Shown here: piece by piece, positions 55,771-64,000 of the stretch | Numbering within the stretch: the stretch's first letter is position 1 | Layout: the number at the start of each line of letters is the position of its first letter | Assembly (NCBI RefSeq): GCF_900141775.1 | Contig: NZ_FSRI01000001.1 | Location: 124,001-188,000, forward strand | Direction: 5' to 3' | DNA length: 64,000 nucleotides | Source: Salinivibrio sp. ES.052 | GTDB taxonomy: Bacteria > Pseudomonadota > Gammaproteobacteria > Enterobacterales > Vibrionaceae | The notes under the pieces: model-generated | Told to the model about the DNA's origin: nothing | Seen by the model: the letters and a program-made list of their open reading frames with translations, nothing else | Databases searched by the model: none | Translations under genes and position numbers: made by a program

Positions 55771-56137
55771 GATCGGCACTACCAATGTGATCCTGATACG
55801 GATCACTCTTTTTATTAAAGTGATCTAAATCACATTAATGGCACTTAATGTGTGATGCCCTGGATCCCTGCATATTCTCCCTCCGCCTAGATGTTGAGCG
55901 GCGACAAATTCAACACCCCCTCAACAGATCGCCATTTCATTTATTCTGGATCAATGGATTATTTACCATATTAATAGTTTTTTATATCGCTAAAAATCCA
56001 AATGCAGAACATGTAACTTATGCTTTCGGGAAGTGTATTGATAAATATTCTTTTCAGGGTAGGAAGCTGATCAAGGGGAATAAACCCCAAGATCGGTAGA
56101 TCGCTCATTGATCGGTCAGAGGTGTGTTGTACAGAGT
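55771..56137. other. Gene-free AT-rich gap between der and xseA with clustered dyads
   Basis: About 370 bp with no gene I can recognise. Three dyads lie close together. GTGATCC-N6-GGATCAC is at 55787-55806. A CRP-like AGTGA-N6-TCACA is at 55819-55834. CACATTAA-N6-TTAATGTG is at 55831-55852. A further TGTTGA/TCAACA pair is at 55892-55915. A reading frame of 83 codons (55848-56099, plus) has no recognisable product and no good ribosome-binding site. It could be a decayed gene whose promoter remains. Confidence 0.5.
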
Positions 56138-57493
56138 TCAATCAGATGAGTGACTAGGATGGCGTTGTTGCACGACACTGGTGATATCACCGTTACGCAG
56201 CTGGGTATGCAAGGTATCGCCTTCTTTGAGTTGGCGGATATCATTAACAATTTTCCCTTCACTGTTGCGACTAATGGAATACCCACGGGAGAGCGTAGCA
56301 AGTGGACTGACGGCATCCAAGGTGGCGACGAGCGTACTGAGGCGTTGCTGGGCGTATGACAGCTGTGAGTCCATCGCATGAGTGAGGCGTTGGTGGTATT
56401 GCGCCACTTGTGCCTGATGTTGATGAATACGATGCTCAGGCGTCACGCGCAGTAACCGGCTATCCAGGGCATTAAGTTGGTGGTTATATCGTGAAAGCTG
56501 GTTCGTCAGTCCCTGATGGATGCGCCTATGCAGCTCATCAATATGCTGACTTTGCTGTTGCAAGCGACGGCGAGGGTGCTGATGAGACAAACGGTGTTCG
56601 TGCTGCGTCAGTGCCCGTTGCTGGCGATACAAGAGGGTGCCAATCGCATTTTTGAGCGCTTGCTCGCGCTGCTGATATTGCTGCAAGCGATAACTGAGGT
56701 CACGGCTCACTAATTCCGCGGCGGCCGATGGCGTTGGTGCTCGCACGTCGGCAACAAAGTCGGCAATGGTGACATCCACTTCATGGCCGACGGCACTGAC
56801 AATGGGGATCTGACTGGCGGCGATGGTACGGGCGACGATTTCTTCGTTAAAGCACCATAAATCTTCGAGTGAGCCACCGCCACGGCCAACAATCAGCACA
56901 TCACACTCGTTGCGGGTATTCGCGCGTCCAATCGCTTGCGCGATAGCCACCGCCGCCTCTTGCCCCTGAACCAAGGTGGGGTAGATCACGACCGGCAGAC
57001 TTGGATCCCGACGTTTCAGTACATTTAGAATATCATGTAAGGCTGCGCCCGTTTTGGAGGTGATTATTCCAATACGACGGGGCTGAGTCGGTAAAGGTTG
57101 TTTGACATTTTGTGCAAATAAACCTTCTGCGGCTAAGGCTTGTTTACGCTGCTCAAACGCTTGTTGTAAGCGTCCGTCTCCTTCAGGCTGCATACTTTCC
57201 AGGATCAGTTGATAGTCGCCTCTGGGCTCGTACAGAGAGACTCGTGCGCGCACTAGAACCTGATCGCCATTCTTCGGCTTGAAAGTGACACGATGGTTAT
57301 TGCCGCGAAACATCGCACATTTCACCTGGCTTTGGTTATCCTTGAGGGATAAATACCAATGGCCGGAGGTGGCAGCCGTAAAATTGGAGATTTCACCGGT
57401 TAACCATACGATACCGATGTTTTTCTCCAAACACAGACGCACCTCAGCATTAAGGCGAGAAACGGACAAGATATTTCGATTGCTAGCGGTCAC
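56138..57493 (-). CDS. xseA: Exodeoxyribonuclease VII large subunit
   Basis: A 451-residue nuclease subunit that degrades single-stranded DNA to oligonucleotides with XseB. The N-terminal OB-fold includes [22 protein letters not shown]. The catalytic region has [40 protein letters not shown] and [17 protein letters not shown]. Glutamine-rich coiled coils follow at about residues 270-390. I start it at the GTG at 57493, with AAAAGGA upstream, which gives the usual length (E. coli 456 aa). The frame is open to an ATG at 57565. It is divergent from guaB. Confidence 0.93.
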   Translation of the reverse strand: MTASNRNILSVSRLNAEVRLCLEKNIGIVWLTGEISNFTAATSGHWYLSLKDNQSQVKCAMFRGNNHRVTFKPKNGDQVLVRARVSLYEPRGDYQLILESMQPEGDGRLQQAFEQRKQALAAEGLFAQNVKQPLPTQPRRIGIITSKTGAALHDILNVLKRRDPSLPVVIYPTLVQGQEAAVAIAQAIGRANTRNECDVLIVGRGGGSLEDLWCFNEEIVARTIAASQIPIVSAVGHEVDVTIADFVADVRAPTPSAAAELVSRDLSYRLQQYQQREQALKNAIGTLLYRQQRALTQHEHRLSHQHPRRRLQQQSQHIDELHRRIHQGLTNQLSRYNHQLNALDSRLLRVTPEHRIHQHQAQVAQYHQRLTHAMDSQLSYAQQRLSTLVATLDAVSPLATLSRGYSISRNSEGKIVNDIRQLKEGDTLHTQLRNGDITSVVQQRHPSHSSD

Positions 57494-57683
57494 GAGCGCC
57501 GATCCTTTTAATAAACCTGACCGCATAGTACCTGCCGCATACAGGGATGCCAAATTGGCATTCACTGATCCCTCAGGGGATTAAAAGCAATCGGTTGCGA
57601 AAGCGTGAAAATGATATCCGTTGATAAATCAACCGACTAAATATCTGTCATCCAGCAAATGCTCATTCTTAATAAAAATCGAT

Positions 57684-57711
57684 AGCCAAACGTTTGCGCT
57701 ACCCGTATAAT
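57684..57711 (+). promoter_or_regulatory. PurR box and -10 element of guaBA
   Basis: AGCCAAACGTTTGCGC (57684-57699) matches 13 of 16 bases of the PurR operator and keeps its central CAAACGTTTG core. A perfect TATAAT follows at 57706-57711. The operator covers the -35 position, so purine-bound PurR would block RNA polymerase. guaB starts at 57763. Confidence 0.85.
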
Positions 57712-57762
57712 GCTGCGGCAATATTTTGTTCCCCTTCACAACTTTTAGTGTGAGATATTGCA

Positions 57763-59226
57763 ATGCTGAGAATCGCGAAAGAAGCGTTAACCTTTGACGA
57801 TGTACTCCTCGTCCCTGCCCACTCAAATGTACTCCCTAACCATGCGGATCTACGGACCCAATTGACGCGTTCAATTAGCTTAAACATCCCTGTGTTGTCT
57901 GCAGCGATGGATACGGTCACCGAAGCCCGTTTGGCCATTGCACTGGCGCAAGAAGGTGGCCTCGGCTTTATCCATAAGAATATGACCATCGAGCAGCAAG
58001 CTGAGCAAGTCCGCTTGGTCAAAATCTATGAAGCGGGCATGGTGTCTAATCCGGTAACTGTTACGCCAGGTATGACCATTGCGGATGTTAAAGCCCTGAC
58101 CGAACGTAATGGCTTTGCCGGTTACCCAGTGGTGAACTCTCAGAAAGAACTGGTCGGCATTATCACTGGCCGTGACGTGCGTTTTGTCTCAGACTTGAGC
58201 AAACGAGTTGAAGATGTGATGACGCCGAAGTCTCGCCTTGCCACCGTGCGCGAAGGGGCTGAGCGTGAACAAGTTCAACAATTGATGCAGCAGCATCGCG
58301 TTGAAAAAATCCTCGTTGTGAACCAAGACCATCACCTCAGCGGTATGATCACCGCCAAAGACTTCCAAAAAGCGGAAAGTAAGCCTAACGCCTGTAAAGA
58401 CGATCAAGGTCGCTTGCGTGTCGGTGGTGCCGTCGGCGCGGGGGCAGGCAATGAAGAACGCATTGCAGCCTTAGTGGAAGCGGGAATCGACGTGCTGCTA
58501 ATAGACTCATCACACGGCCACTCTGAGGGCGTCCTACAACGTATCCGTGATGCCCGTGCTGCGTATCCAAATCTACAGATCGTGGGTGGTAACGTCGCCA
58601 CTGCTGAGGGCGCTCGCGCATTGATTGATGCGGGTGTGGATGCCGTGAAAGTGGGGATAGGCCCAGGATCTATTTGTACTACGCGTATTGTCACTGGCGT
58701 GGGTGTGCCGCAAATTACCGCGATCAGTGATGCGGCTGCCGTCGCTCAAGAGTACGGTATTCCCGTGATTGCCGATGGTGGTATCCGCTTCTCGGGTGAC
58801 TTGTGTAAAGCCATTGCCGCGGGTGCATCCTGTGTGATGGTGGGATCGATGCTCGCCGGCACCGAAGAATCACCGGGTGAAGTGGAGCTTTACCAAGGCC
58901 GCGCGTACAAATCTTATCGCGGCATGGGCTCAGTGGGCGCCATGTCAAAAGGCTCGTCAGATCGTTACTTCCAAAGCGATAACGCCGCAGATAAGCTGGT
59001 ACCTGAAGGCATCGAAGGGCGTGTTGATTACAAAGGCATGATGAAAGAGATCATTCATCAGCAAATGGGCGGCTTGCGCTCCAGCATGGGCCTCACCGGC
59101 TCTGCCACCATTGAAGAGATGCGCACCAACGCGCAATTTGTTCGCGTTACTGGCGCGGGCATGAAAGAGTCACACGCGCATGATGTCACCATTACTAAAG
59201 AGGCCCCGAACTACCGCCTCGGCTAA
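57763..59226 (+). CDS. guaB: IMP dehydrogenase
   Basis: A 487-residue enzyme that oxidises IMP to XMP, the first step toward GMP. The TIM barrel is interrupted by two CBS domains at about residues 90-205. The catalytic cysteine lies in [17 protein letters not shown], and the flap has [15 protein letters not shown]. The length is normal. It is followed by guaA after a 75-bp gap with an attenuator-like hairpin, under control of a PurR-type promoter. Confidence 0.98.
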   Translation: MLRIAKEALTFDDVLLVPAHSNVLPNHADLRTQLTRSISLNIPVLSAAMDTVTEARLAIALAQEGGLGFIHKNMTIEQQAEQVRLVKIYEAGMVSNPVTVTPGMTIADVKALTERNGFAGYPVVNSQKELVGIITGRDVRFVSDLSKRVEDVMTPKSRLATVREGAEREQVQQLMQQHRVEKILVVNQDHHLSGMITAKDFQKAESKPNACKDDQGRLRVGGAVGAGAGNEERIAALVEAGIDVLLIDSSHGHSEGVLQRIRDARAAYPNLQIVGGNVATAEGARALIDAGVDAVKVGIGPGSICTTRIVTGVGVPQITAISDAAAVAQEYGIPVIADGGIRFSGDLCKAIAAGASCVMVGSMLAGTEESPGEVELYQGRAYKSYRGMGSVGAMSKGSSDRYFQSDNAADKLVPEGIEGRVDYKGMMKEIIHQQMGGLRSSMGLTGSATIEEMRTNAQFVRVTGAGMKESHAHDVTITKEAPNYRLG

Positions 59227-59253
59227 AGACATCACCACTGCGATGCATTTGAG

Positions 59254-59276
59254 AGGGGAGCATGGCTCCCCTTTGT
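59254..59276 (+). terminator. Weak terminator or attenuator between guaB and guaA
   Basis: AGGGGAGC (59254-59261) pairs with GCTCCCCT (59265-59272) around loop ATG, followed by TTGTT. The stem is strong but the T-run is poor, so it probably lowers rather than stops read-through into guaA. Confidence 0.6.
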
Positions 59277-59301
59277 TCCACTTAATTGAGAAAGCCAGAT
59301 A

Positions 59302-60879
59302 ATGACCCAGAACATTCATGCTCAACGTATTTTGATCCTTGATTTTGGCTCCCAGTACACCCAACTGATTGCGCGTCGTGTACGTGAAATCGGTGTGTAT
59401 TGTGAGCTTTGGAGCTGGGATGTGGATGAGCAAGACATCCGTGACTTTGCACCTAATGGCATCATCCTATCCGGTGGCCCTGAGAGCGTGGCAGAAGCCA
59501 ACTCGCCGCGTGCTCCGCAATATGTCTTTAACGCAGGTGTGCCTGTGTTGGGCGTATGCTACGGCATGCAAACCATGGCCGAGCAACTTGGCGGCAAGGT
59601 AGCAGGCTCTGAGCATCGCGAGTTTGGCTACGCGCAAGTGAAGCGCATCGGACAAAGCGCACTGTTTGATGGCATTGAAGATGCCATTGCCGATGATGGC
59701 CACCCGCTTTTAGACGTGTGGATGAGCCACGGCGATAAAGTGGTCGCGATTCCAGAAGATTTCGTCAAAATCGCCGAAACCGATACCTGTCCGTTTGCGG
59801 CAATGGCCAACGAAGACAAGCGTTTTTATGGCGTGCAATTCCACCCAGAAGTGACGCACACGCGCCAAGGCAAACGCATGCTTGAGCAGTTTGTGATGCA
59901 AATTTGTGGCTGTGAGCGTTTATGGACGCCGGCTACCATCATTGACGATGCGATTGAGCGGATCCGTGAACAAGTGGGAGATGACGAGGTCATTCTCGGT
60001 TTATCAGGTGGGGTCGATTCCTCCGTGGTGGCCATGCTGGTTCACCGAGCCATTGGCGATAAACTGACTTGTGTGTTCGTCGATAACGGCCTGTTGCGCC
60101 TCAATGAAGGCGAGCAAGTGCTAGAAATGTTCGGTGACCACTTTGGGTTGAACATTATTCACGTCAACGCCGAAGACCGTTTCCTGACCGCGCTGGAAGG
60201 CGAAGCGGATCCAGAAGCGAAACGTAAAATCATTGGCCGTGTATTCGTTGAGGTCTTCGACGAGCAAGCGAGTAAAATGGACAACGCCAAATGGCTCGCA
60301 CAAGGGACTATCTACCCAGACGTGATTGAATCGGCGGCTTCGAAAACTGGTAAAGCCCATGTGATTAAATCACACCACAACGTCGGTGGCTTACCGGAAG
60401 AGATGGAAATGGGTCTGGTTGAGCCACTCAAAGAGCTGTTCAAAGACGAAGTGCGTAAAATCGGCCTTGAACTTGGCTTGCCATATCACATGCTGTTCCG
60501 CCACCCCTTCCCTGGGCCAGGCTTAGGGGTACGTGTGCTGGGCGAAATTCAAAAAGAATATTGTGACTTGCTTCGTCGCGCGGACGCTATCTTTATCGAA
60601 GAGCTGCGCAATGCTGACCTCTACGAGAAAGTCTCGCAAGCCTTCGCGGTGTTCCTGCCTGTTCGCTCGGTAGGCGTGATGGGCGATGGCCGTAAATATG
60701 ATTGGATCATTGCCCTACGTGCCGTCGAAACCATCGACTTTATGACCGCACACTGGGCACACCTGCCATACGATTTCCTGGGTAAAGTGTCGAACCGCAT
60801 TATCAACGAAGTCGACGGCATCTCCCGCGTCGTTTACGACGTCTCCGGCAAACCGCCTGCGACGATTGAGTGGGAATAA
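59302..60879 (+). CDS. guaA: GMP synthase (glutamine-hydrolysing)
   Basis: A 525-residue enzyme that aminates XMP to GMP. The class I amidotransferase domain (about residues 1-200) has nucleophile cysteine in [15 protein letters not shown] and the His/Glu pair in [11 protein letters not shown]. The ATP-pyrophosphatase P-loop is [14 protein letters not shown]. The C-terminal dimerisation domain ends in the canonical KPPATIEWE, so the gene is intact. Its 3' end is a known integration site for genomic islands, and an integrase gene follows. Confidence 0.98.
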   Translation: MTQNIHAQRILILDFGSQYTQLIARRVREIGVYCELWSWDVDEQDIRDFAPNGIILSGGPESVAEANSPRAPQYVFNAGVPVLGVCYGMQTMAEQLGGKVAGSEHREFGYAQVKRIGQSALFDGIEDAIADDGHPLLDVWMSHGDKVVAIPEDFVKIAETDTCPFAAMANEDKRFYGVQFHPEVTHTRQGKRMLEQFVMQICGCERLWTPATIIDDAIERIREQVGDDEVILGLSGGVDSSVVAMLVHRAIGDKLTCVFVDNGLLRLNEGEQVLEMFGDHFGLNIIHVNAEDRFLTALEGEADPEAKRKIIGRVFVEVFDEQASKMDNAKWLAQGTIYPDVIESAASKTGKAHVIKSHHNVGGLPEEMEMGLVEPLKELFKDEVRKIGLELGLPYHMLFRHPFPGPGLGVRVLGEIQKEYCDLLRRADAIFIEELRNADLYEKVSQAFAVFLPVRSVGVMGDGRKYDWIIALRAVETIDFMTAHWAHLPYDFLGKVSNRIINEVDGISRVVYDVSGKPPATIEWE

Positions 60880-60926
60880 TCCTCCTTTAAGAAAGGTCTG
60901 GCATTAACAGGCACTAAACCATACCT

Positions 60927-60953
60927 AAGTCCGCGTAATTGCGGACTTTTTTT
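60927..60953 (+). terminator. Terminator downstream of guaA
   Basis: AAGTCCGC (60927-60934) pairs with GCGGACTT (60941-60948) around loop GTAATT and ends in seven T residues. Confidence 0.92.
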
Positions 60954-61058
60954 GTTTTTGGCTTAGTCATTTTTGGCAATGTCTGGCAACGCCAAGCACG
61001 GTTTGACCGTGGTATTTTGATGGGTATGATTCATCGGTAATGCCATGGATTACGCCCG

Positions 61059-61162
61059 ATACCATGCTGAGTGTTTTTGATGGGGCATGGTATTAAATTT
61101 TCATATCTATCTGTTTTATAAAGATTAATCTCTAGTTTTTTAGAGGTGTTTCAGCATGGTAT
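61059..61162. repeat. Repeated GCATGGTAT motifs in the integrase promoter region
   Basis: The nonamer GCATGGTAT occurs at 61085-61093 and 61154-61162 on the plus strand and at 61059-61067 on the minus strand. The outer two extend to a perfect 13-bp inverted repeat, GATACCATGCTGA (61058-61070) and TCAGCATGGTATC (61151-61163). A weaker copy, CCGTGGTAT, is at 61007-61015. The sites flank the presumed promoter of the integrase gene. They are candidates for arm-type integrase sites or for autoregulation. Confidence 0.65.
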
Positions 61163-61186
61163 CAAACAAGAATAAAAGGTCGAAAC

Positions 61187-62374
61187 ATGCTGACTGATAC
61201 CAAGCTACGCAATCTCAAACCCAAAGATAAACTTTATAAAGTCAATGATCGTGATGGCCTCTATGTTGCCGTCACTACAGCGGGCTCTATCTCTTTTCGC
61301 TACAACTACTCGATCAATGGCAGACAAGAAACTATTACCTTTGGCCGCTACGGAGTAGGTGGCATAACGTTAGCAGAAGCGCGTGAGCGTCTCAATGAAG
61401 CGAAGAGAATGGTTACTGATGGAAAGTCACCGGCCAAAGAGAAAGCCCGTGCGAAGGCGAGAACCAAAGATGCTGAAACCTTTGGTGCCTGGGCTCAGAA
61501 ATGGCTGCGTGGCTATCAGATGGCTGACTCTACCCGGGATATGCGTCGCTCAGTCTATGCCCGAGAGTTAGAGGGCAAATTTGGCAATCAGAAGCTCACA
61601 GAAATCACCCATGAAGATCTGCGAGCACTGACTGACGAGATAGTAGAGCGTGGCGCGCCCGCAACGGCTGTACACACGCGTGATATTGTACTCCAGGTGT
61701 ATCGGTGGGCGATTGAGAGAGGACAGAAAGTTGAGAACCCAGCAGACCTGGTTCGGCCCGCAAGTATCGCTCGATTTGAGCCAAGAGACCGAACGTTAAC
61801 ACCGGCTGAAATCGGTTTGATGTACCGCTACATGGAAAAGGTAGGTACAACCCCTTCGATTCGTGCTGCGGTAAAGTTGCTGTTGTTGACTATGGTACGT
61901 AAAAGCGAGTTAACCAATGCAACCTGGAGTGAAATTAACTTTAGTGAAGCGTTGTGGACGATCCCCAAGGAGAGAATGAAACGACGTAACCCGCACCTGG
62001 TATTTTTGTCACGCCAGGCGATGGACATTCTCATCGCCTTAAAGACATTTGCCGGTGGGTCTGATTACATTCTTCCTTCCCGTTATGACTCTGATGCTCC
62101 AATGAGTAGTGCGACGATGAACCGAGTCATGGATTTGACATACAAAGCCGCGCAAAAGGAAGGTCAGTCACTAAATAAGTTTGGGCCGCATGACCTGCGT
62201 CGAACTGCGAGCACTTTGCTGCATGAAGCTGGATACAATACGGATTGGATAGAAAAATGCCTGGCACACGAACAGAAAGGGGTGAGGGCAGTTTACAACA
62301 AAGCCGAGTACCGAGAACAGCGCGCGGCCATGTTGCAGGATTGGGCTGACATGATTGATGAGTGGACAGTCTAG
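61187..62374 (+). CDS. P4-type tyrosine integrase of a genomic island
   Basis: A 395-residue site-specific recombinase. The N-terminal arm-binding domain (about residues 1-90) has the layout LRNLKPKDKLYKVNDRDGLYV and ITFGRYGVGGITLAEARERL of the P4/DUF4102 group. The catalytic domain has R238 in TMVRKSEL, H335 and R338 in GPHDLRRTAS, H361 in CLAHEQ, and nucleophile Y370 in AVYNKAEY. All look intact, so it should be active. Its position 307 bp after guaA, reading away from it, is typical of islands inserted at the guaA 3' end. No second att copy is visible here. The 62375-62616 gap downstream is AT-rich, with no gene seen. Confidence 0.95.
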   Translation: MLTDTKLRNLKPKDKLYKVNDRDGLYVAVTTAGSISFRYNYSINGRQETITFGRYGVGGITLAEARERLNEAKRMVTDGKSPAKEKARAKARTKDAETFGAWAQKWLRGYQMADSTRDMRRSVYARELEGKFGNQKLTEITHEDLRALTDEIVERGAPATAVHTRDIVLQVYRWAIERGQKVENPADLVRPASIARFEPRDRTLTPAEIGLMYRYMEKVGTTPSIRAAVKLLLLTMVRKSELTNATWSEINFSEALWTIPKERMKRRNPHLVFLSRQAMDILIALKTFAGGSDYILPSRYDSDAPMSSATMNRVMDLTYKAAQKEGQSLNKFGPHDLRRTASTLLHEAGYNTDWIEKCLAHEQKGVRAVYNKAEYREQRAAMLQDWADMIDEWTV

Positions 62375-62616
62375 ATATGTAGATGAGCGAATCAGGGTTA
62401 TCGCAATAGCTAGATCAATAAAATTTACTTTTGAGCAAATTTTTTTTGTCATATGTGTTAGTTTGAATAGTTCTAGAGTTTTCAAATGATAGAATACCTA
62501 TGCCAGTCAATAATATAGTAACTTCAATTATTTGAGTAGTTCGCTGTAATGACGATAAGTAGGGAGATGGCGGCAGGCAGAGGCTTGTCCACTTAATCAA
62601 TCATTAGGACGAGAAT

Positions 62617-63624
62617 GTGAACATATTTGATTACACACGTTATATTCTATCAATGGGTTCGGATGAACTGGAGATATTGGTTAGAAAGTGGGTAAGCGCC
62701 CAATCAAGTAAGTATGCCTCAGTACATCGGCCTGCGGGAGCCGGTGATAGAGGTTGTGACGTAATAGGTTTCTATACTCCAAATAAATTTGAAGGAGATT
62801 GGGATAACTATCAATGCAAACAATACAATAAAGCAGTCCCAACAGATAAAGGAATGCATGAGCTTGGAAAAATATTATATTATTCTTACTTAGGTGAGTT
62901 CTCAAAACCAAAAAATTACTATTTTGTAGCGCCAAAAGGTATTAATAGAAACCTTAGAACTTGGATATTAAACCCCTCACAATTGAAGAAAGGTTTAATA
63001 GAAAACTGGGGTAAATATTGTGAAGACACTATTGTTGATGGTAAGAAAATAATTCTCGAACCAGAGCTGTAACGATTTATTTTAAGTTATGATTTCTCTT
63101 CTGTAAGTATTATTGGAATAGATGATATAGTCGATGATTCGAATTTTAGAGCAATTTTAGTCGATTTATATGGTGGGGAGCTTCCTAGTGCTCCAGCTGT
63201 AGAGGTTCCTAAAAATATCGACGATAGTGAACTAAATTATGTTAATAAAATTCTAGATGCTTATAGTGATCATGACCAAATAATATACTCAAAGCCAGAA
63301 GAGGTGGTTGGCCATGATGAGTTTGAAGAAGACTTTGTGGAGCAAAGAGAACGTTTTTATAGTGCAGAAGCATTTCGTTTATTTTATAGAGATAATACAG
63401 TAGATGGTGTTTTAGATTGTTTTGAGAAAGAAATACTTAAAGGTGTAAAACCAACTCTTAGGTTAGATTATCCTAATTCATTTATAAGAATGTGTACTGT
63501 CTTGTCTGAAGCTGGAAAACTACAGCCATCTGGTAAATTAGCAATTCATGGAAAGATAGACGTCAAACAAGGGTATTGTCATCAGTTTGCTAATGAAGAT
63601 AAGTTACACTGGAGGAAAAAATAA
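62617..63624 (+). pseudogene. ABC-three-component (Lamassu-like) effector with restriction-endonuclease domain, interrupted by in-frame stop
   Basis: One reading frame of 335 codons before its final stop, broken only by TAA at codon 152 (63070-63072). It starts at GTG 62617 with AGGA 7 bp upstream. The N-terminal part looks like a PD-(D/E)XK nuclease of the Mrr type: acidic residues E17/E19 in DELEILVRKWV, D48 in GDRGCDVIGF, and Q66-x-K68 in YQCKQY. The part after the stop continues smoothly (RFILSYDFSSVSIIGIDDIV) and resembles the C-terminal domain of ABC-3C effectors. A CAA-to-TAA change would explain the break. The segment is AT-rich: 19 of 60 bases at 62881-62940 are G or C. The next gene overlaps by one base. 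Effector assignment rests on motifs plus context; the ABC ATPase itself is not in view. Confidence 0.75.
63070..63072 (+). other. In-frame TAA inside the effector gene
   Basis: The codons around it are CCA GAG CTG TAA CGA TTT. The same frame is open for 151 codons before and 183 codons after. The first possible in-frame restart downstream is GTG at 63304, with a poor AGAAG element upstream. Without read-through the nuclease part (151 residues) would be made without its C-terminal domain. Confidence 0.9.
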
Positions 63625-64000
63625 TGTCCAATACACATGTTTTCAATAGCTCGTTAGAAGCCGGTGTTAGGACTATCTGCTTTCTTGATTCATACTTTCC
63701 AGAGAGTATGGATTTTGATGGATTGATGAAAATTGATTTCATACTTGTTCATTCTAGTGACTTTGGTGGCCCGGAAAGTCTTCATCCAGTAACACCTAAT
63801 CGAAAAGGGGAATACTTTTCCCGTAGAGAGAAAGTCAGATCAGGACTTGATCTTATGAGAGAGTTTGGGCTTGTCGAAGTTGATTACACAAATAATGGAG
63901 TCGCTTATAAAGCATCAGAGTATGTTAGTCCTTACTTAGATCTAATGAAGTCCAATTATTCGTTATCATTAATTACAATATCAGAATGGCTAGCAAAAGA
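63624..64000 (+). CDS. ABC-three-component system middle component (MC2-like), 3' end outside window
   Basis: 125 complete codons are visible and the frame is still open at the window end. The pattern HVFNSSLEAGVRTICFLDSYFP, then MKIDFILVHSSDFGGPESLHP, then RREKVRSGLDLMREFGLVEVDY, is what I know as the small middle component (type 2) of ABC-3C systems. It looks like a winged-helix-type fold. The start overlaps the effector stop (TAATG), and GGAGG lies 9 bp upstream, so translation is coupled. An SMC-like ABC ATPase gene should follow beyond 64000. It would correspond in position to the small subunit of Lamassu operons. Function is by family and context only. Confidence 0.8.
   Translation, partial: MSNTHVFNSSLEAGVRTICFLDSYFPESMDFDGLMKIDFILVHSSDFGGPESLHPVTPNRKGEYFSRREKVRSGLDLMREFGLVEVDYTNNGVAYKASEYVSPYLDLMKSNYSLSLITISEWLAK

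Noticed and set aside
55848-56099. An 83-codon plus-strand frame as a real gene
   Set aside because: No ribosome-binding site, no recognisable family and an ill-defined N-terminus; kept only as part of the unexplained gap.
62338-62374. Similarity of the integrase 3' end (GATGAGTGGA) to the guaA 3' end (GATTGAGTGGGA) as an att repeat
   Set aside because: Only about ten bases agree, with an indel, and the resemblance comes from coding similar residues; a true attR should lie at the far end of the island.
62420-62447. AT-only stem with T-run after the integrase gene as a terminator
   Set aside because: The stem AAAATTT/AAATTTT has no G-C pairs and would be too weak to terminate reliably.
61187-64000. 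A CRISPR array or insertion sequence in the island start
   Set aside because: No regular spaced repeats, terminal inverted repeats or transposase were seen; only the integrase and the defence-type genes are supported.

Overview
This 64-kb window reads as a contiguous chromosomal segment of a gammaproteobacterium of the family Vibrionaceae. The 5S rRNA is Vibrio-like. The order rdgC/sbcDC, phoBR, a pstS-like gene, ppx/ppk, pstCAB-phoU, ppk2, cutC, peroxiredoxin/oxyR2, aceBA, queA-tgt-yajC-secDF, suhB, trmJ, iscRSUA-hscBA-fdx-iscX, pepB, ndk, rlmN, pilW, rodZ, ispG, hisS, yfgM, bamB, der, xseA, guaBA matches what I know of the pho/isc/gua region of Vibrio cholerae chromosome 1. The moderately high G+C suggests a higher-GC member such as Salinivibrio, but that genus guess is weak.

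Layout. 1-3000: end of an rRNA operon (23S lacking its 5' part, 5S, tRNA-Asp, terminator). 3.1-10.9 kb: ferredoxin yfhL with the tRNA hydroxylase gene trhP, then recombination genes rdgC and sbcDC. 11.0-24.7 kb: a phosphate block, with phoBR and a PstS-like binding protein, polyphosphate genes ppk-ppx on the opposite strand, the pstCAB-phoU transporter operon and a second polyphosphate kinase (ppk2). Convincing Pho boxes precede both phoB and pstC. 24.9-27.5 kb: cutC and a divergent peroxiredoxin/OxyR2 pair. 28.0-31.0 kb: glyoxylate shunt aceBA. 31.0-37.2 kb: a CBS protein and the queuosine/Sec operon. 37.3-44.7 kb: suhB, trmJ and a complete isc operon with two tandem type-1 IscR boxes. 44.9-60.9 kb: housekeeping genes ending in guaB (PurR box) and guaA.

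The only accessory DNA starts right after guaA. A P4-type tyrosine integrase (61187-62374), with repeated GCATGGTAT motifs in its promoter, marks the left end of a genomic island. It is followed by AT-rich genes that look like an ABC-three-component (ABC-3C, Lamassu-like) anti-phage system. These are a restriction-endonuclease-fold effector (62617-63624) and, overlapping it by one base, the small middle component, cut off by the window end. The ABC ATPase expected as third component would lie just beyond 64000. The effector reading frame carries a single in-frame TAA exactly between its nuclease part and its C-terminal part. This is the most notable observation here: a nonsense-inactivated defence gene, a sequencing error, or a leaky/split effector.

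Functional links in the core: Pho sensing (PhoBR/PhoU) controls Pst uptake beside polyphosphate storage and use (Ppk, Ppx, Ppk2). The isc machinery supplies clusters to several Fe-S proteins encoded nearby (IscR, Fdx, YfhL, TrhP, RlmN, IspG). RodZ, YfgM and BamB serve cell shape and the envelope, and guaBA makes GMP from IMP.
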